From NCBI RefSeq assembly GCF_004217135.1, contig NZ_SHKK01000001.1, positions 3,782,001 to 3,846,000 of the forward strand: a stretch of DNA of 64,000 nucleotides, given 5' to 3'. This stretch comes from Micromonospora violae. Lineage in GTDB: Bacteria > Actinomycetota > Actinomycetes > Mycobacteriales > Micromonosporaceae. Shown here piece after piece: positions 36,901 through 45,491 of the stretch. The stretch's first letter is position 1. Each line of letters begins with the position of its first letter. The notes under the pieces were generated by a model, which was not told the DNA's origin, did no database searches, and saw only the letters and a list, made by a program, of their open reading frames with translations. A program made the position numbers and the translations under genes.

Positions 36901-37425
36901 GAGCGGGCGTTGGTCGCGGCGCGGCGCAGCGGATTCCACCGGGTGCTGCGCTCCACGCTGGCGCACGCCGCCCTGTGCCGGGCGGTGCAGGGCCGCCGCG
37001 ACGAGGCGATGGCGCTGCTCACCGAACTGGACGAGGACTGGCGACGTACCCGGATGATTCCGTTCGCGGAGTGGGTGCCGGCCGTCGGGCACGTCGCGGG
37101 GGTGCTCGGCACGGACGCGGCGCGGCTGGTCCGGCAGATGCTCGACCGGGCGCCCCGGATGACCCCGTGGGCTGACGCCGCCGGTCAGGTCGCCGACGCC
37201 ACGCTGGCCCGGCACGCCGGGGACGCCCCAACCGCGGCGGCCCTGCTGCGCTCGGCGGCGGCCAGCTACGCCCGGATGACCGACGTGACCGACGAGGTCA
37301 TCACGCTGGCGCTGGCGGTCGGCCCGCTGGCCGAGACCGACCCACCCGCCGCCGCGGCGACCCGCGCCCGCCTGCACGACTTCGCGACCCGTCACCACGC
37401 CCCGACCCTGCTCCGCCTGCCCTGA
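33943..37425 (+). CDS. Zinc-ribbon class III adenylate cyclase with AAA ATPase and TPR-like region
   Basis: About 1160 residues. Two or three CxxC zinc ribbons (CGHC, FCGGCG, CAHCG, FCTSCGQP) fill residues 6-55. A class III cyclase domain starts at residue 66 (VSVLFVDIVDFTRYAE, with VEKYIGDAAMALFG and GDVVNTASRL). A P-loop GPAGVGKSRLL lies near residue 286, FEDMHWAD is the Walker B region, and the last 450 residues are helical, TPR-like. No ATG or GTG precedes the zinc ribbons before an in-frame TGA at 33922, so CTG 33943 is proposed. GTG 34117 would lose the ribbons. It is probably a signal-responsive regulator. Confidence 0.85.
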   Translation: MTIDLKCGHCARAAGPDDRFCGGCGQPLGINCAHCGHTNSTEVNFCTSCGQPLRDHVVVVQEDRRQVSVLFVDIVDFTRYAERADPEQARSLQQTYFATVRRIVHQYGGVVEKYIGDAAMALFGAPVATDNDALRCVRAGLELQRSLARQPAGPQPPLGFRVGIATGEALVDLSATRDGGQAFVTGDVVNTASRLQAFAPSGGVVVDESTWSATRHEMEYADQPPVTLRGRSAVSRIWLAVQVRPHRDPRGAELTPMVDREHERGLLVNALHRMVTERTSQLVTVFGPAGVGKSRLLRELARHAGSLPGPPITWLVGQCPPFGENVTWAALSDIVKTWVGVPEVDDPGALRERLRTRLAELADPHAIRLAEALGPLIGVPGERLTPGETEAAWRRFLLALAATGPTVLAFEDMHWADQAMLAFVEQLGATARGVPLLVVATARPELRERHPAWTGTISGAMSISVPPMHDTDIDTLYSLLLGQSTLPTTSRTPLIEFADGNPLYAQEYARMLLDGGLLDAANSATRPDLDGGAEMPRTVQAVIANRLDLLDPADRAVLQAAAVVGVVFWAAPVAMALGRPVEWVERALDRLQRRDLVYEQSTSTMPGQSEYRFRHILVRDVCYQRLPRAERVLRHQRTADWMAQLADGRQHDLAEVLANHRWAAHEIARTVGLDTAPYAPAARAALHRAARRAYELHALDTAAALVGRALALDVGPDPALELFDAELAFYRDGDAFLVAGGTDTLTQLAERLTASGDRTGAARAWTLLATAAWSRADRSETLHYLDQAIGIYNDLPDSQEKASALLELARVHMLNAETEPACTAARAAASLAERLQLREVQANARITLAVARYLAGSAAAFPELAEVTEHCRVERLTSRRRAVQNLAWALQEEGDLAGSARLVDEQLTLDLGGEHSLATSFADQWARSYYAGDWTAALAMAAESTRRPTAEWDLHIVAVSGWMRGLAGAAEPDGTAGPAGTGGDLVERALVAARRSGFHRVLRSTLAHAALCRAVQGRRDEAMALLTELDEDWRRTRMIPFAEWVPAVGHVAGVLGTDAARLVRQMLDRAPRMTPWADAAGQVADATLARHAGDAPTAAALLRSAAASYARMTDVTDEVITLALAVGPLAETDPPAAAATRARLHDFATRHHAPTLLRLP

Positions 37426-37466
37426 CCGCTTCACCTGCCCTGACCGCCGAACCGGGTCGTGGGTGG

Positions 37467-38159
37467 TCAGGCGGCCAGCGGCGCGGGCACGGGCTGCTTG
37501 AGCTTCTGGGCGTAGATGTCGACGTACTCCCGGCCGGAGAGTTCCATCAACTCGTACATGACCTCGTCGGTGACCGCGCGCTCGACGAACCGGTCGCCGG
37601 CCAGCCCGGCGTAGCGGGAGAAATTCAGGGGCGCGCCGAAGCGGACCCGCACCTGGCCGATCCGCGGGAGGAGCCTGCCGGGCGGCTGGAGTTCGTCGGC
37701 GTTGAGCATCGCGACCGGCACCACCACCGCGCCGCTCTCCAGGGCCAGCCGGGCCACCCCGGTCTTGCCCCGGTAGAGCCGCCCGTCCGGGGAGCGGGTG
37801 CCCTCGGGGTAGATGCCGGCCACTCCCTGCGCGCGCAGGACCCGCAACTGGGTGTCCAGGGCGGCGCGGGCGGCCTGACCGCCGGAGCGGTCCACGGGGA
37901 TCGTGCCGGTACCGACGAAGAACATCTTCATCAACCGACCCTTGATCCCCTTACCGATGAAGTACTCCGCCTTGGCGACGAAGGTGACCCTCCGCGAGAC
38001 GATCAACGGAATGAAGATCGAGTCGAAGAACGAGAGATGGTTGCTCGCCAGGATCACCGGGCCGGTCGCCGGCACGTTGCGCAGGCCCTCCACCTGCGGG
38101 CGGAAGATCAGCTTGAGCAGCGGACCGAGAATGACGTACTTCAGCAGCCAGTAGAGCAC
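37467..38159 (-). CDS. 1-acyl-glycerol-3-phosphate acyltransferase (PlsC family)
   Basis: A 230-residue acyltransferase. Motif I is NHLSFFDS (HX4D), motif II GTGTIPVDR and motif III YPEGTRSPDG. An N-terminal hydrophobic helix anchors it in the membrane. It should acylate lysophosphatidic acid or a related acceptor in phospholipid synthesis. GTG 38159 is preferred with AAGGA upstream. It corresponds in family and neighbourhood to M. tuberculosis Rv2182c. Confidence 0.88.
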   Translation of the reverse strand: MLYWLLKYVILGPLLKLIFRPQVEGLRNVPATGPVILASNHLSFFDSIFIPLIVSRRVTFVAKAEYFIGKGIKGRLMKMFFVGTGTIPVDRSGGQAARAALDTQLRVLRAQGVAGIYPEGTRSPDGRLYRGKTGVARLALESGAVVVPVAMLNADELQPPGRLLPRIGQVRVRFGAPLNFSRYAGLAGDRFVERAVTDEVMYELMELSGREYVDIYAQKLKQPVPAPLAA

Positions 38160-38296
38160 CGGCGTCCTTTCCCGTGGTGGGCCCGCGACAGCGCCAGCCG
38201 TCGTCGCCGACGAGCCTACGAAGCGAGCGCTCTCACCACAACGGACGGAACCCGCAGCCGACGCATCGACCCCCGCCCACAGGCGCACCAACGTGG

Positions 38297-38575
38297 CTAC
38301 TCGCAGCGCCCCTTCTTCCACTGTAGGTATTCGCGGTACCGCTCCTCGTCCCGTCTGCGCATGCGTCGGTGCAGCACCCGGGAGGCGACCAGGAGCACCG
38401 CGCCACCGCCCAGCATCAGGAAGCCGAGGGTACGGTCGCCGGGCTGCACCGGGCCCACGCTGAACAGGACCCCCAGGAGGGTCGAGCCCAGGCCCAGGTA
38501 GAGCGCGATCCCGGGTGGCGTCTGCCGGTATTCGAGGTGGTGGCGATCGGCGACGCTCTGGAACTGCGGCGGCAT
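38297..38575 (-). CDS. Small two-helix membrane protein
   Basis: A 92-residue protein with two hydrophobic helices (ALYLGLGSTLLGVLFSVG and GFLMLGGGAVLLVASRVL) and a basic C-terminal tail. ATG 38575 has a very good GAGGAGGTGG site. No known domain is recognised. The longer open frame upstream is not supported. Confidence 0.6.
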   Translation of the reverse strand: MPPQFQSVADRHHLEYRQTPPGIALYLGLGSTLLGVLFSVGPVQPGDRTLGFLMLGGGAVLLVASRVLHRRMRRRDEERYREYLQWKKGRCE

Positions 38576-38884
38576 GTCCACCTCCTCGTACTCACCATCC
38601 GCCACCGGGGCCCCTTCGCTCTCGATCGTTGGCAGGTCCTCGGAGCGCCGCTCGGCGTGTCGCGTCGCCCCGCTGCCAACGATCACCGAGATCGCACGTG
38701 TCGCGCAAGAACGGACAAAGGAGCCCCGCCGCGACCTGCGGCAGCAGCCGTGACTTTGGAAGACGCGACACAACGCACTCCCGGAACCATGCCCTGACGT
38801 GTCACGATTCAGAGCACGGCGTGCGGACGGACGCCGAGGGGCAGAGGTGGCCGCGCCGGAAGGCGCGTTAAGGGGGATGTCCGG
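38576..38884. other. 309-bp intergenic region with an inverted repeat
   Basis: Divergent promoters for the small membrane protein and the DUF2007-like gene should lie here. The main feature is an inverted repeat at 38624-38684 with 12-bp arms. I see no gene or RNA. Confidence 0.5.
38624..38684. repeat. Inverted repeat with a CTCGGCGTGTCGCG loop core
   Basis: The arms GATCGTTGGCAG (38624-38635) and 38673-38684 are perfectly complementary. The loop includes CTCGGCGTGTCGCG at 38651-38664, identical to the loop core of the hairpin at 12455-12513 although the arms differ. This suggests a mobile or conserved intergenic repeat family. Confidence 0.55.
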
Positions 38885-39739
38885 GTGTCAGCGGGTGGGG
38901 CCCGCCGGGGACGGCGGGACAACGGGCTCGACGCGAACGAGTACGCCGTCGTCGGCGACGTCGATCCGCGCGTCGGTGAGCACCTGCTCGACGTGCTGGC
39001 CGCCGGTGGGATAGCCGCCTACCTCCAGCCCTCCGCCGACCTCAACCCGGTCACCCGCACCACCACCGTGCCGGCCCGGCCGGTCGACCGGCTCTACGTC
39101 GACCGCTCGCACCTGACCACCGCCCGGGACTACCTGACCCAGCTCGCCGACGAGACCACTCCGGAACAGCAGCCGCCGCCGCGCGACGAACCGGACATCG
39201 ACGCCGAGTGGGCACGGATCGTGGCCGGCTTCCACACCACCTCCGCGCCCGGTGACCACCCGTGGCCCGCCTCGGAGGACGTGGACGACCGGGACGCACG
39301 GGACGAGCCCACCGCCGGGCCGCTGACCCGCTCCGGCACCGACGAGCCCGGTCCGACCGCCACCGACGTCCGCCGGCTACCGTCCGCGACGGACATCTCC
39401 GGGATCTCCGTGGGCCGCGGCGCCCGGCCGGACGAGCCCTCGCTGCTGGACGGGTTGGACACCTTCGGCGCCGACCTGCCCGACGACGAGGACGACGAGG
39501 GTTACCACCCGCCGCCGCCACCTCCGCTGCCGCGGTTCAGCAAGTACGCGGTGATCGGCGTGCTCGGGGTGGTCGTCGGGTTCGTGCTGTTCCTCTTCCC
39601 GTGGCTGCTGCCGATCGACCGCTCGGCGGTCACGCTGTTCGGGTTCACCGGTATCCTGGCCGGTTTCGTCACGCTGATCTGGCGGCTACGCCCCGGCGAC
39701 GAGGACGACGACGACCCGGACAACGGCGCCGTCGTCTGA
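38885..39739 (+). CDS. DUF2007-like N-terminal domain protein with C-terminal membrane helices
   Basis: A 284-residue protein. Residues 15-90 resemble the DUF2007 (putative signal-transducing) fold, with VGDVDPRVGEHLLDVLAAGGIAAYL. The middle is acidic and disordered. Two membrane helices follow (VIGVLGVVVGFVLFLFPWLL and VTLFGFTGILAGFVTLIW), then a very acidic tail. The GTG at 38885 has AAGGGGGAT upstream. Function unknown. Confidence 0.65.
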   Translation: MSAGGARRGRRDNGLDANEYAVVGDVDPRVGEHLLDVLAAGGIAAYLQPSADLNPVTRTTTVPARPVDRLYVDRSHLTTARDYLTQLADETTPEQQPPPRDEPDIDAEWARIVAGFHTTSAPGDHPWPASEDVDDRDARDEPTAGPLTRSGTDEPGPTATDVRRLPSATDISGISVGRGARPDEPSLLDGLDTFGADLPDDEDDEGYHPPPPPPLPRFSKYAVIGVLGVVVGFVLFLFPWLLPIDRSAVTLFGFTGILAGFVTLIWRLRPGDEDDDDPDNGAVV

Positions 39740-39795
39740 GGCCGGCCCGCATCCCGGGACAGCAGCGCCCCGCCAGGGGCGTAACAGTGGTGTAA

Positions 39796-39810
39796 CTTAC
39801 TGTCAGTAGG
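39796..39810. promoter_or_regulatory. Palindrome CTTACTGTCAGTAGG upstream of otsA
   Basis: A 15-base inverted repeat centred on TACTG-T-CAGTA lies about 90 bases ahead of the trehalose synthase gene in a relatively AT-rich stretch. It may be an operator or part of the promoter. Confidence 0.35.
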
Positions 39811-39897
39811 AATACCGCTGTACGTCACTTGCCCCGCTGACTGACCGGTTTTTCCTTGCTCGCGGCGGTCAGCCCTCTGCTGATCGGAATGCCCGAG

Positions 39898-41391
39898 ATG
39901 CGACAGAGTTCTCTCGTGGTGGTGGCCAACCGCCTCCCCATCGACGACAATCAGGCGCCCGACGGGGCCTGCGAGTGGCGGCGCAGCCCGGGCGGGCTGG
40001 TCAGCGCACTGCACCCGCTTTTGCGGCACACCCCGGCGACCTGGGTCGGCTGGGCCGGCGGCACCGGGCCGGCCCCCTCCCTGCCGGACGTCGACGGCGT
40101 ACGGATGCACACCGTCGCGCTCAGCCCGGAAGACCTGCGCGACCACTACGAGGGGTTCGCCAACGCCACCCTCTGGCCGCTCTACCACGACTCGGTGGAA
40201 CAGCCACAGCACCACCGCCGCTGGTGGGAGGCGTACCAGCGGGTCAACCAGCGCTTCGCCGAGGCGACCGCCGAGGTGGCCGAGCCGGGCGCGGTGGTCT
40301 GGGTGCAGGATTACCACCTGCAACTGGTCCCCGGTCAGCTGCGCGCGCTCCGACCGGACCTGCGCATCGGGTTCTTCCTGCACGTGCCGTTCCCGCCGCC
40401 GGAGCTTTTCATGCAACTGCCCCGCCGGGCCGAACTGCTGCGCGGCATGCTCGGCGCCGACCTGGTCGGCTTCCAGCGGGTGCAGGCGGCGCACAACTTC
40501 GCCCAGTTGGTGACGCGGGTGCTGGAGCTGCCGGCCACCGACCGGCGGATCGGCATCGACGACCGGGTCGTCCGCATCGGCGCGTTCCCGGTCTCCATCG
40601 ACACCGCCGAGATGGCCGCGCTCGCCGGCCGCCCGGACGTGGCCGCCCGGGCCCACCGGCTCCGTCAGGACCTCGGCGACCCCCGGCAGGTCGTCCTCAG
40701 CGTGGACCGGATGGACTACACCAAGGGCATCGAGCAGCGCCTCAAGGCGTACAGCGAGTTGCTCGCCAGCGGCGACGTCAAGGTCCGCGACACGGTGCTG
40801 GTGCAGGTCGCCATGCCGAGCCGGGAACGCGTCGGCCAGTACCAGATCCTGCGCGAGCGCATCGAACGCGAGGTCGGCCGGATCAACGGCGAATTCGGGC
40901 GGGTCGGCGAGCCGGCGATCCACTACCTCACCCAGCCCTTCGACCGCGCCGAGCTGGCCGCGCTCTACCGGGTCGCCGACGTGATGGCGGTGACCCCGTT
41001 GCGCGACGGGATGAACCTCGTCGCCAAGGAGTACGTGGCCGCACGGGTCGACGACACGGGCGCGCTGCTGCTCAGCGAGTTCGCCGGCACCGCCGCCGAG
41101 CTGTCCCAGGCGTACCTGGTCAACCCGCACGACCTGGAGGGGCTCAAGCAGGGCCTGCGGGCGGCGCTGCGGGCCACCCCGGCCGACACCACCCAGCGGA
41201 TGCAGGCCATGCGCGCCCACCTGCACCAGCACGACATCCGGGCCTGGGCCCGCTCCTACCTCCGCGCCCTGGACGAGGGCGGCGCGCTGATCAGCCGGCT
41301 GACCAGCCCCGACACCGGCACCGACGGCGCGGCTCGGGTGCCCCGGCCGGCCACCCCGACCGGTCCGGCCGTGCACCAGGCCGGCAGCTGA
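39898..41391 (+). CDS. otsA: Alpha,alpha-trehalose-phosphate synthase (GT20)
   Basis: A 497-residue GT20 glycosyltransferase that makes trehalose 6-phosphate. Diagnostic parts are VVVANRLPID at the start, WVQDYHLQLVPGQL, the FFLHVPFPPPELF motif, GAFPVSID, SVDRMDYTKGIEQRL and TPLRDGMNLVAKEYV. The C-terminal 30 residues are Pro/Thr-rich and probably disordered. No phosphatase (otsB) gene is adjacent. ATG 39898 is chosen because GGA lies nine bases upstream; ATG 39889 is also possible. Confidence 0.94.
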   Translation: MRQSSLVVVANRLPIDDNQAPDGACEWRRSPGGLVSALHPLLRHTPATWVGWAGGTGPAPSLPDVDGVRMHTVALSPEDLRDHYEGFANATLWPLYHDSVEQPQHHRRWWEAYQRVNQRFAEATAEVAEPGAVVWVQDYHLQLVPGQLRALRPDLRIGFFLHVPFPPPELFMQLPRRAELLRGMLGADLVGFQRVQAAHNFAQLVTRVLELPATDRRIGIDDRVVRIGAFPVSIDTAEMAALAGRPDVAARAHRLRQDLGDPRQVVLSVDRMDYTKGIEQRLKAYSELLASGDVKVRDTVLVQVAMPSRERVGQYQILRERIEREVGRINGEFGRVGEPAIHYLTQPFDRAELAALYRVADVMAVTPLRDGMNLVAKEYVAARVDDTGALLLSEFAGTAAELSQAYLVNPHDLEGLKQGLRAALRATPADTTQRMQAMRAHLHQHDIRAWARSYLRALDEGGALISRLTSPDTGTDGAARVPRPATPTGPAVHQAGS

Positions 41392-41423
41392 CCGCCAGCG
41401 GCGTGGCGCTGAGTATCTGACGC

Positions 41424-42242
41424 TCAGTGCGCCGTGGGCTCCTTCTCCAACCAGTCCAGGATCGCGTCGATCGGCTCCGCCCACCGCGCATCCAACATCA
41501 GATCGTGGCCCATCCCCGGAAAGAGCAACGGCGCCGACCCGTACCGACGGGCCACCCGGGTCAACGTCGACGCCGGCACCACCCGGTCGTCCGGGCTGCC
41601 CAGCACCAGCACCGGGGGCGCACCCACCGCCGGCTCGGCCTCCGGCTCACCCAGCAGCGACCACTGCGCCCGCCGACCCGCCCGGCCGAGGCGCCCGACG
41701 TACCGCCGGGCCTCCTCATCGGGCACCTCGCGGCTGAACAGCTGCCCCCGGCTGAGCCGCAACGGCCCACCGAACACCGCCGGCAACGTTCCTGCCGGGT
41801 TACGACGCAACGCCGTGCCCAACACCTTCCAGCCGCCGAAGACCGGCGCCACCAGCACCGCACTGCGCGCCGGGTAGCGGGCCAACGCGTGGGCCACCAC
41901 CAGGGCACCAGCGCCGTGCCCCACCAGCACCGCCTGCCGGGGCAGGCTCGCGGCCACCTGGACCACATCATGGGCGTACGCCCGCAGCGTCGCCTCCGGC
42001 GCCGGCTCACTGGCCCCGTGCCCGCGCAGGCTCAACGCGTACGCCGGGAAACCCCGCGACGCCGCGTGCCCCAACCAGTGCTCGGCGAACGCCCACGCGC
42101 CGTGCCCGAACCCGGGAACGAAGAGCAGCGGCGGACGCCCCTCCTCCAGCTCGGGGATCGCGCTGAGCACCTCCCGCCGGGCCGGCCGGACCGGGCGGGA
42201 CCACTCCCGCCCCCGCATGATCCGCACCTGATCCGCGCTCAC
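41424..42242 (-). CDS. Alpha/beta-hydrolase fold protein lacking the serine nucleophile
   Basis: A 272-residue alpha/beta hydrolase. The fold is clear (LLFVPGFGHGAWAFAEHWLG, YALSLRGHGAS, SPDDRVVP, FPGMGHDLMLD), and the Asp and His of the triad are present. The nucleophile elbow, however, reads VGHGAGALV where GxSxG is expected, so the catalytic Ser is Gly. It may be catalytically inactive or use another mechanism. GTG 42242 overlaps the stop of the upstream monooxygenase (GTGA). Confidence 0.8.
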   Translation of the reverse strand: MSADQVRIMRGREWSRPVRPARREVLSAIPELEEGRPPLLFVPGFGHGAWAFAEHWLGHAASRGFPAYALSLRGHGASEPAPEATLRAYAHDVVQVAASLPRQAVLVGHGAGALVVAHALARYPARSAVLVAPVFGGWKVLGTALRRNPAGTLPAVFGGPLRLSRGQLFSREVPDEEARRYVGRLGRAGRRAQWSLLGEPEAEPAVGAPPVLVLGSPDDRVVPASTLTRVARRYGSAPLLFPGMGHDLMLDARWAEPIDAILDWLEKEPTAH

Positions 42243-43645
42243 TTGCCCTCCAGTTCGATCAGGGCGCGTTGGATGGCGCGCAGGTAGTCGGCGTGCCCGA
42301 CCTCGAACCAGTGCCGGCTGCTGTCCTTCACCGGCCCGGAGTACCGCTCCCCGGCCCGGTCCCGCACCCGCTTCGCGAACGCCGCCGCCCGGTCCGGCCG
42401 GTCCCGACGGGCCCGCAGCAGTCGGGCGAAGAGCACCGTCTGCCAGTGCGACAGGGTGAACAGCCCGGAGTCCGGTTGCAGCAGGCCGGCGACCGCCAAC
42501 GTCGGATGCCCCGGGGTGAACGCGTTGAGCCACAGCGTGGGCCGACCCGCGCCCGCGCTGTCGGCGAACACCGACGCGTCGAGGAACTCGAAGCGCGGCA
42601 GGTAACCGGTGGCGAAGATGACCACCTCGGGGTCGATCTCGCGGCCGTCGGTCAACTCCACGGCGTACGGGTGGAACCGGGCGATGTCCGGCACCGGGCC
42701 GATCCCGCCGTGGCCCACGTAGTAGACGAGCTGACTGTTCGCGATCGGGTGCGTCTCGTACACCCGGTGGTCGGGCTTGGGCAGACCGAAGCGGGTCAGG
42801 TCGCCGACGGTCAGCCGCAGCGTCCAGTGGTAGAGCCACTGCCGCATCCGCAGCGGCACCCGCAGCGCCAACAGGGTGTCGTTGACCTGGTCGGCGGGGC
42901 GACCGAGCACGTACTTCGGCGCGTACCAGTAGCCGCGCCGGGTGGAGTGCCAGCAGCGCGACGCCTGCTGGGCGGCCTCGACGGCGATGTCGCACCCGGT
43001 GTTGCCGGCGCCGACCACCAGCACCCGCTTGCCGCGCAACTGGGCGGGGTCCTTGTACGACGAGGCGTGCATGATCTCGCCGCGGAACTCCTCCAGGCCC
43101 TCGTAGCGGGGCAGCTTCGGTGACCAGTTGTGGCCGTTGGCGATCACCACGGCGGCGTACCGGGCGGTGCGCTCGGGGCCGTACCCGCCGGTGGAGCGGG
43201 TGGTGACGTCCCACCGCTCCCCCTCGGCGGGCTCGACCCGGATCACCTCGGTGCCGAACCAGATGTGCGAGCGCAGGTCGAAGTGGTCGGCGTACCGCTC
43301 GAAGTACGACAGCACCTGAGCGTGGTGCGGGTAGTCCGGCCAGGAGTCCGGCATCGGGAAGTCGGGGAACTGGGTGAACGGCTTCGACGAGATCAGGTGG
43401 GTGCTGGCGTACACCGGGCTGCGGTCGTGCCGCCAGTTCCAGGCGCCGCCGACGCCGGTCTCCCGCTCGTAGCAGTCCACGCCGAAGCCGTGCTCGCGCA
43501 GATTCTTGATGGCCGTCAGGCCACTGGCCCCGGCCCCGATGACGCAGACCGTGTCGCCCCGGTCGGAGACCGGGCGGCCGTCGCCGTGCGCCGCGGGCGA
43601 GGTCGCCTCCGGGTCGGGCCGGCCGTGGTCGGTGGAGGTGGGCAC
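42239..43645 (-). CDS. Flavin-containing monooxygenase (FMO/Baeyer-Villiger type)
   Basis: A 468-residue FAD/NADPH monooxygenase. It has an FAD-binding VCVIGAGASGLTAIKNLREHG, the FMO fingerprint FRGEIMHASSYK (FxGxxxHxxxY), and a second Rossmann motif VLVVGAGNTGCDIA for NADPH. FATGYLPRFEF is the late ATG motif. Such enzymes oxygenate ketones, amines or sulphur compounds; the substrate is unknown. GTG 43645 is chosen because AAGGAG is placed correctly for it; the ATG at 43654 is too close to the site. It forms a coupled pair with the hydrolase-like gene. Confidence 0.86.
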   Translation of the reverse strand: MPTSTDHGRPDPEATSPAAHGDGRPVSDRGDTVCVIGAGASGLTAIKNLREHGFGVDCYERETGVGGAWNWRHDRSPVYASTHLISSKPFTQFPDFPMPDSWPDYPHHAQVLSYFERYADHFDLRSHIWFGTEVIRVEPAEGERWDVTTRSTGGYGPERTARYAAVVIANGHNWSPKLPRYEGLEEFRGEIMHASSYKDPAQLRGKRVLVVGAGNTGCDIAVEAAQQASRCWHSTRRGYWYAPKYVLGRPADQVNDTLLALRVPLRMRQWLYHWTLRLTVGDLTRFGLPKPDHRVYETHPIANSQLVYYVGHGGIGPVPDIARFHPYAVELTDGREIDPEVVIFATGYLPRFEFLDASVFADSAGAGRPTLWLNAFTPGHPTLAVAGLLQPDSGLFTLSHWQTVLFARLLRARRDRPDRAAAFAKRVRDRAGERYSGPVKDSSRHWFEVGHADYLRAIQRALIELEGK

Positions 43646-43762
43646 CGGGGGCATCTCCTTTTGGTACGGCAGGCGTGCCGGTCGCCGCGAAATCCTCTCC
43701 ACAACCGGGCCGGATGTCCAGTCCCGAAGCGGACGCGCCGACGGTCGAGCCGGCGCCGCAGG

Positions 43763-44455
43763 TCAGCCGGCGGTGGGCAGGAGCAGGTCGACCAGGACCG
43801 GGAAGTGGTCGCTGGCCCGGCGGGTCTGCGGGGTGTCCACCACGTCGTAGTCGACCACCGTGATCCGTGGGTCGACGAAGACCGCGTCGATGCGTCGGCG
43901 GGGGTCGGCGCACGAGTAGGTGAGCCGCTCGGCCCGGTCGGCCGCCACCGCGGCGTCGGTCAACCCGTGCGACACGGTGGCCCAGGCGGGCCCGCCCGGA
44001 CCCTCGTTGAGGTCCGCCCCGGCCAGCACCGGGCTGGTCGCCGCGGCCAGGCCACGCTTGAACTCGGCGGCCTGGGCGGGCCGCTCAGCCGGATCGGTGG
44101 ACAGGTGCGAGCCGGCGAGGGTGAAGCGGGCGTCGCCGACCCGGCAGTCGGCGTACGCGGCACCGCGCAGGTGCCGGCCCGGGGTCAGCGGGAAGCGCTG
44201 GCAGTGGGTGCCCAGCACCTGGACCCGCAGACTGGTCAGCAGCAGGTTACCCAGGGCGGGCAGCCCGCCGGCGGCCACCACCAGGCCGAACGACTCGGCC
44301 AACGTGGCGGACTTCTGCCGCCACCGGAACCGGCGCGGCCCCTCCTGGACGATCACCACGTCCGGCGTCGCGGCCCGGACCACCGCCGCCAGCGCGGCGG
44401 TGTCGTCGCGCTGGCTGTGGATGTTGTACGACACCACGCGCAGCGGCACGCCCAT
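43763..44455 (-). CDS. Endonuclease/exonuclease/phosphatase-family protein
   Basis: A 230-residue cytosolic EEP-fold protein. Conserved parts are LRVVSYNIHSQRDD, VVIVQEGP (metal-binding Glu), HLSTDP, AGADLNEGPGG and SDHFPVLVDL. Members hydrolyse phosphodiesters in nucleic acids, lipids or nucleotides. The substrate cannot be predicted. It starts 11 bases after the glucokinase gene and so shares its operon. Confidence 0.83.
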   Translation of the reverse strand: MGVPLRVVSYNIHSQRDDTAALAAVVRAATPDVVIVQEGPRRFRWRQKSATLAESFGLVVAAGGLPALGNLLLTSLRVQVLGTHCQRFPLTPGRHLRGAAYADCRVGDARFTLAGSHLSTDPAERPAQAAEFKRGLAAATSPVLAGADLNEGPGGPAWATVSHGLTDAAVAADRAERLTYSCADPRRRIDAVFVDPRITVVDYDVVDTPQTRRASDHFPVLVDLLLPTAG

Positions 44456-44466
44456 CGCCGACCGCC

Positions 44467-45414
44467 TCAGAGCCGGCGGGCCAGGTCGGCGGCACCGATC
44501 ACCCCGGCGCTGTTGCCCAGCTGGGCCGGGAGCACCTCGGCCACCGGCAGGCGACCGCGCTGGGCGAGCGCGTCGAGGTACGAGCGGCGGGTGGGGCCGA
44601 GCAGCAGGTCACCGGCGTCGATCACCCCGCCGCCGACGACCAGGGTCTGCGGGTCGAGGATCTGGGCCATGTCGGCGAGGCTGGTGCCCAGCCACCGGCC
44701 GATCTGGGCGAACGCCTCGGCGGAGACCGGGTCGCCGCCCTGCGCGGCGGCGGTCACCATCGGGCCGGTGATCGCCTCGGCCTCACCGCCGGCCAGTTCC
44801 AGCAGTGCGGCGGCCCGGTTGGGCTCCTGCCGGGCGCCGGCCCGCGCGAACCGGACCAGGGCGCTGCCGCTGGCGTACTGCTCGATGCAGCCCAGCCGGC
44901 CGCAGCCGCACTGGTGCCCGTCCGGCACGGCCAGCATGTGGCCCAGCTCCGCGGCGATGCCGTGCGCGCCGCGCATCAGCTCACCGCCGAGGACGATGCC
45001 GCCGCCCACCCCGGTGCCGATGGTGAACATGATCATCGAGTCGTCGGCGTCGCGGGCCGCGCCGTAGCGGAACTCGGCCCACGCCGCGACGTTCCCGTCG
45101 TTCTCCACGATCACCGGCAGACCGACGGCCTCGCTGACGTACTCGCGCAGCGGTTCGTCCCGCCAGGCCAGGTTGGGGGCGAAGAGCACGGTCGACCGGC
45201 CGGCGTCGATCCACCCGGCCGCGCCGATGCCGACGGCCTCGATGCTCCGCCCGGCGACCAACTCGCCGACCAACTCGATGATGACGTCGCGGGTCTTGGC
45301 GACGTCATCGGCGGGAGTGTCCCGTCGGGCCTGCACGAGGACCGTGCCGGTGTCGTCCACGACACCGCCGGCCACCTTCGTGCCACCGACGTCGACTCCG
45401 ATGGTCAGCGTCAC
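44467..45414 (-). CDS. glk: ROK-family glucokinase
   Basis: A 315-residue ROK sugar kinase. It has the phosphate motif IGVDVGGTKVAGGVVD, catalytic VENDGNVAAWAE, GTGVGGGIVLGGELMRG, and the zinc motif CGCGRLGCIEQYASG with the spacing CxCGxxGCxE. These enzymes phosphorylate glucose with ATP or polyphosphate. GTG 45414 gives a start with GGGGGG upstream. The gene order with an SRPBCC protein and a fatty acyl-CoA ligase resembles that near glkA in Streptomyces. Confidence 0.9.
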   Translation of the reverse strand: MTLTIGVDVGGTKVAGGVVDDTGTVLVQARRDTPADDVAKTRDVIIELVGELVAGRSIEAVGIGAAGWIDAGRSTVLFAPNLAWRDEPLREYVSEAVGLPVIVENDGNVAAWAEFRYGAARDADDSMIMFTIGTGVGGGIVLGGELMRGAHGIAAELGHMLAVPDGHQCGCGRLGCIEQYASGSALVRFARAGARQEPNRAAALLELAGGEAEAITGPMVTAAAQGGDPVSAEAFAQIGRWLGTSLADMAQILDPQTLVVGGGVIDAGDLLLGPTRRSYLDALAQRGRLPVAEVLPAQLGNSAGVIGAADLARRL

Positions 45415-45491
45415 CGCTGCCGCCCCCCTCTGCTGTGCTGTCCGGCCCATGGCCCGGCCCAGTGCCGGTCCGGGTCGGAAATGTCCCGCGC

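Noticed and set aside
41424..43913. One 829-codon leftward frame covering the hydrolase and the FMO
   Set aside because: Only its last third (hydrolase) is real. The rest is out of frame with the FMO, which has its own motif-rich frame and a GTGA junction.
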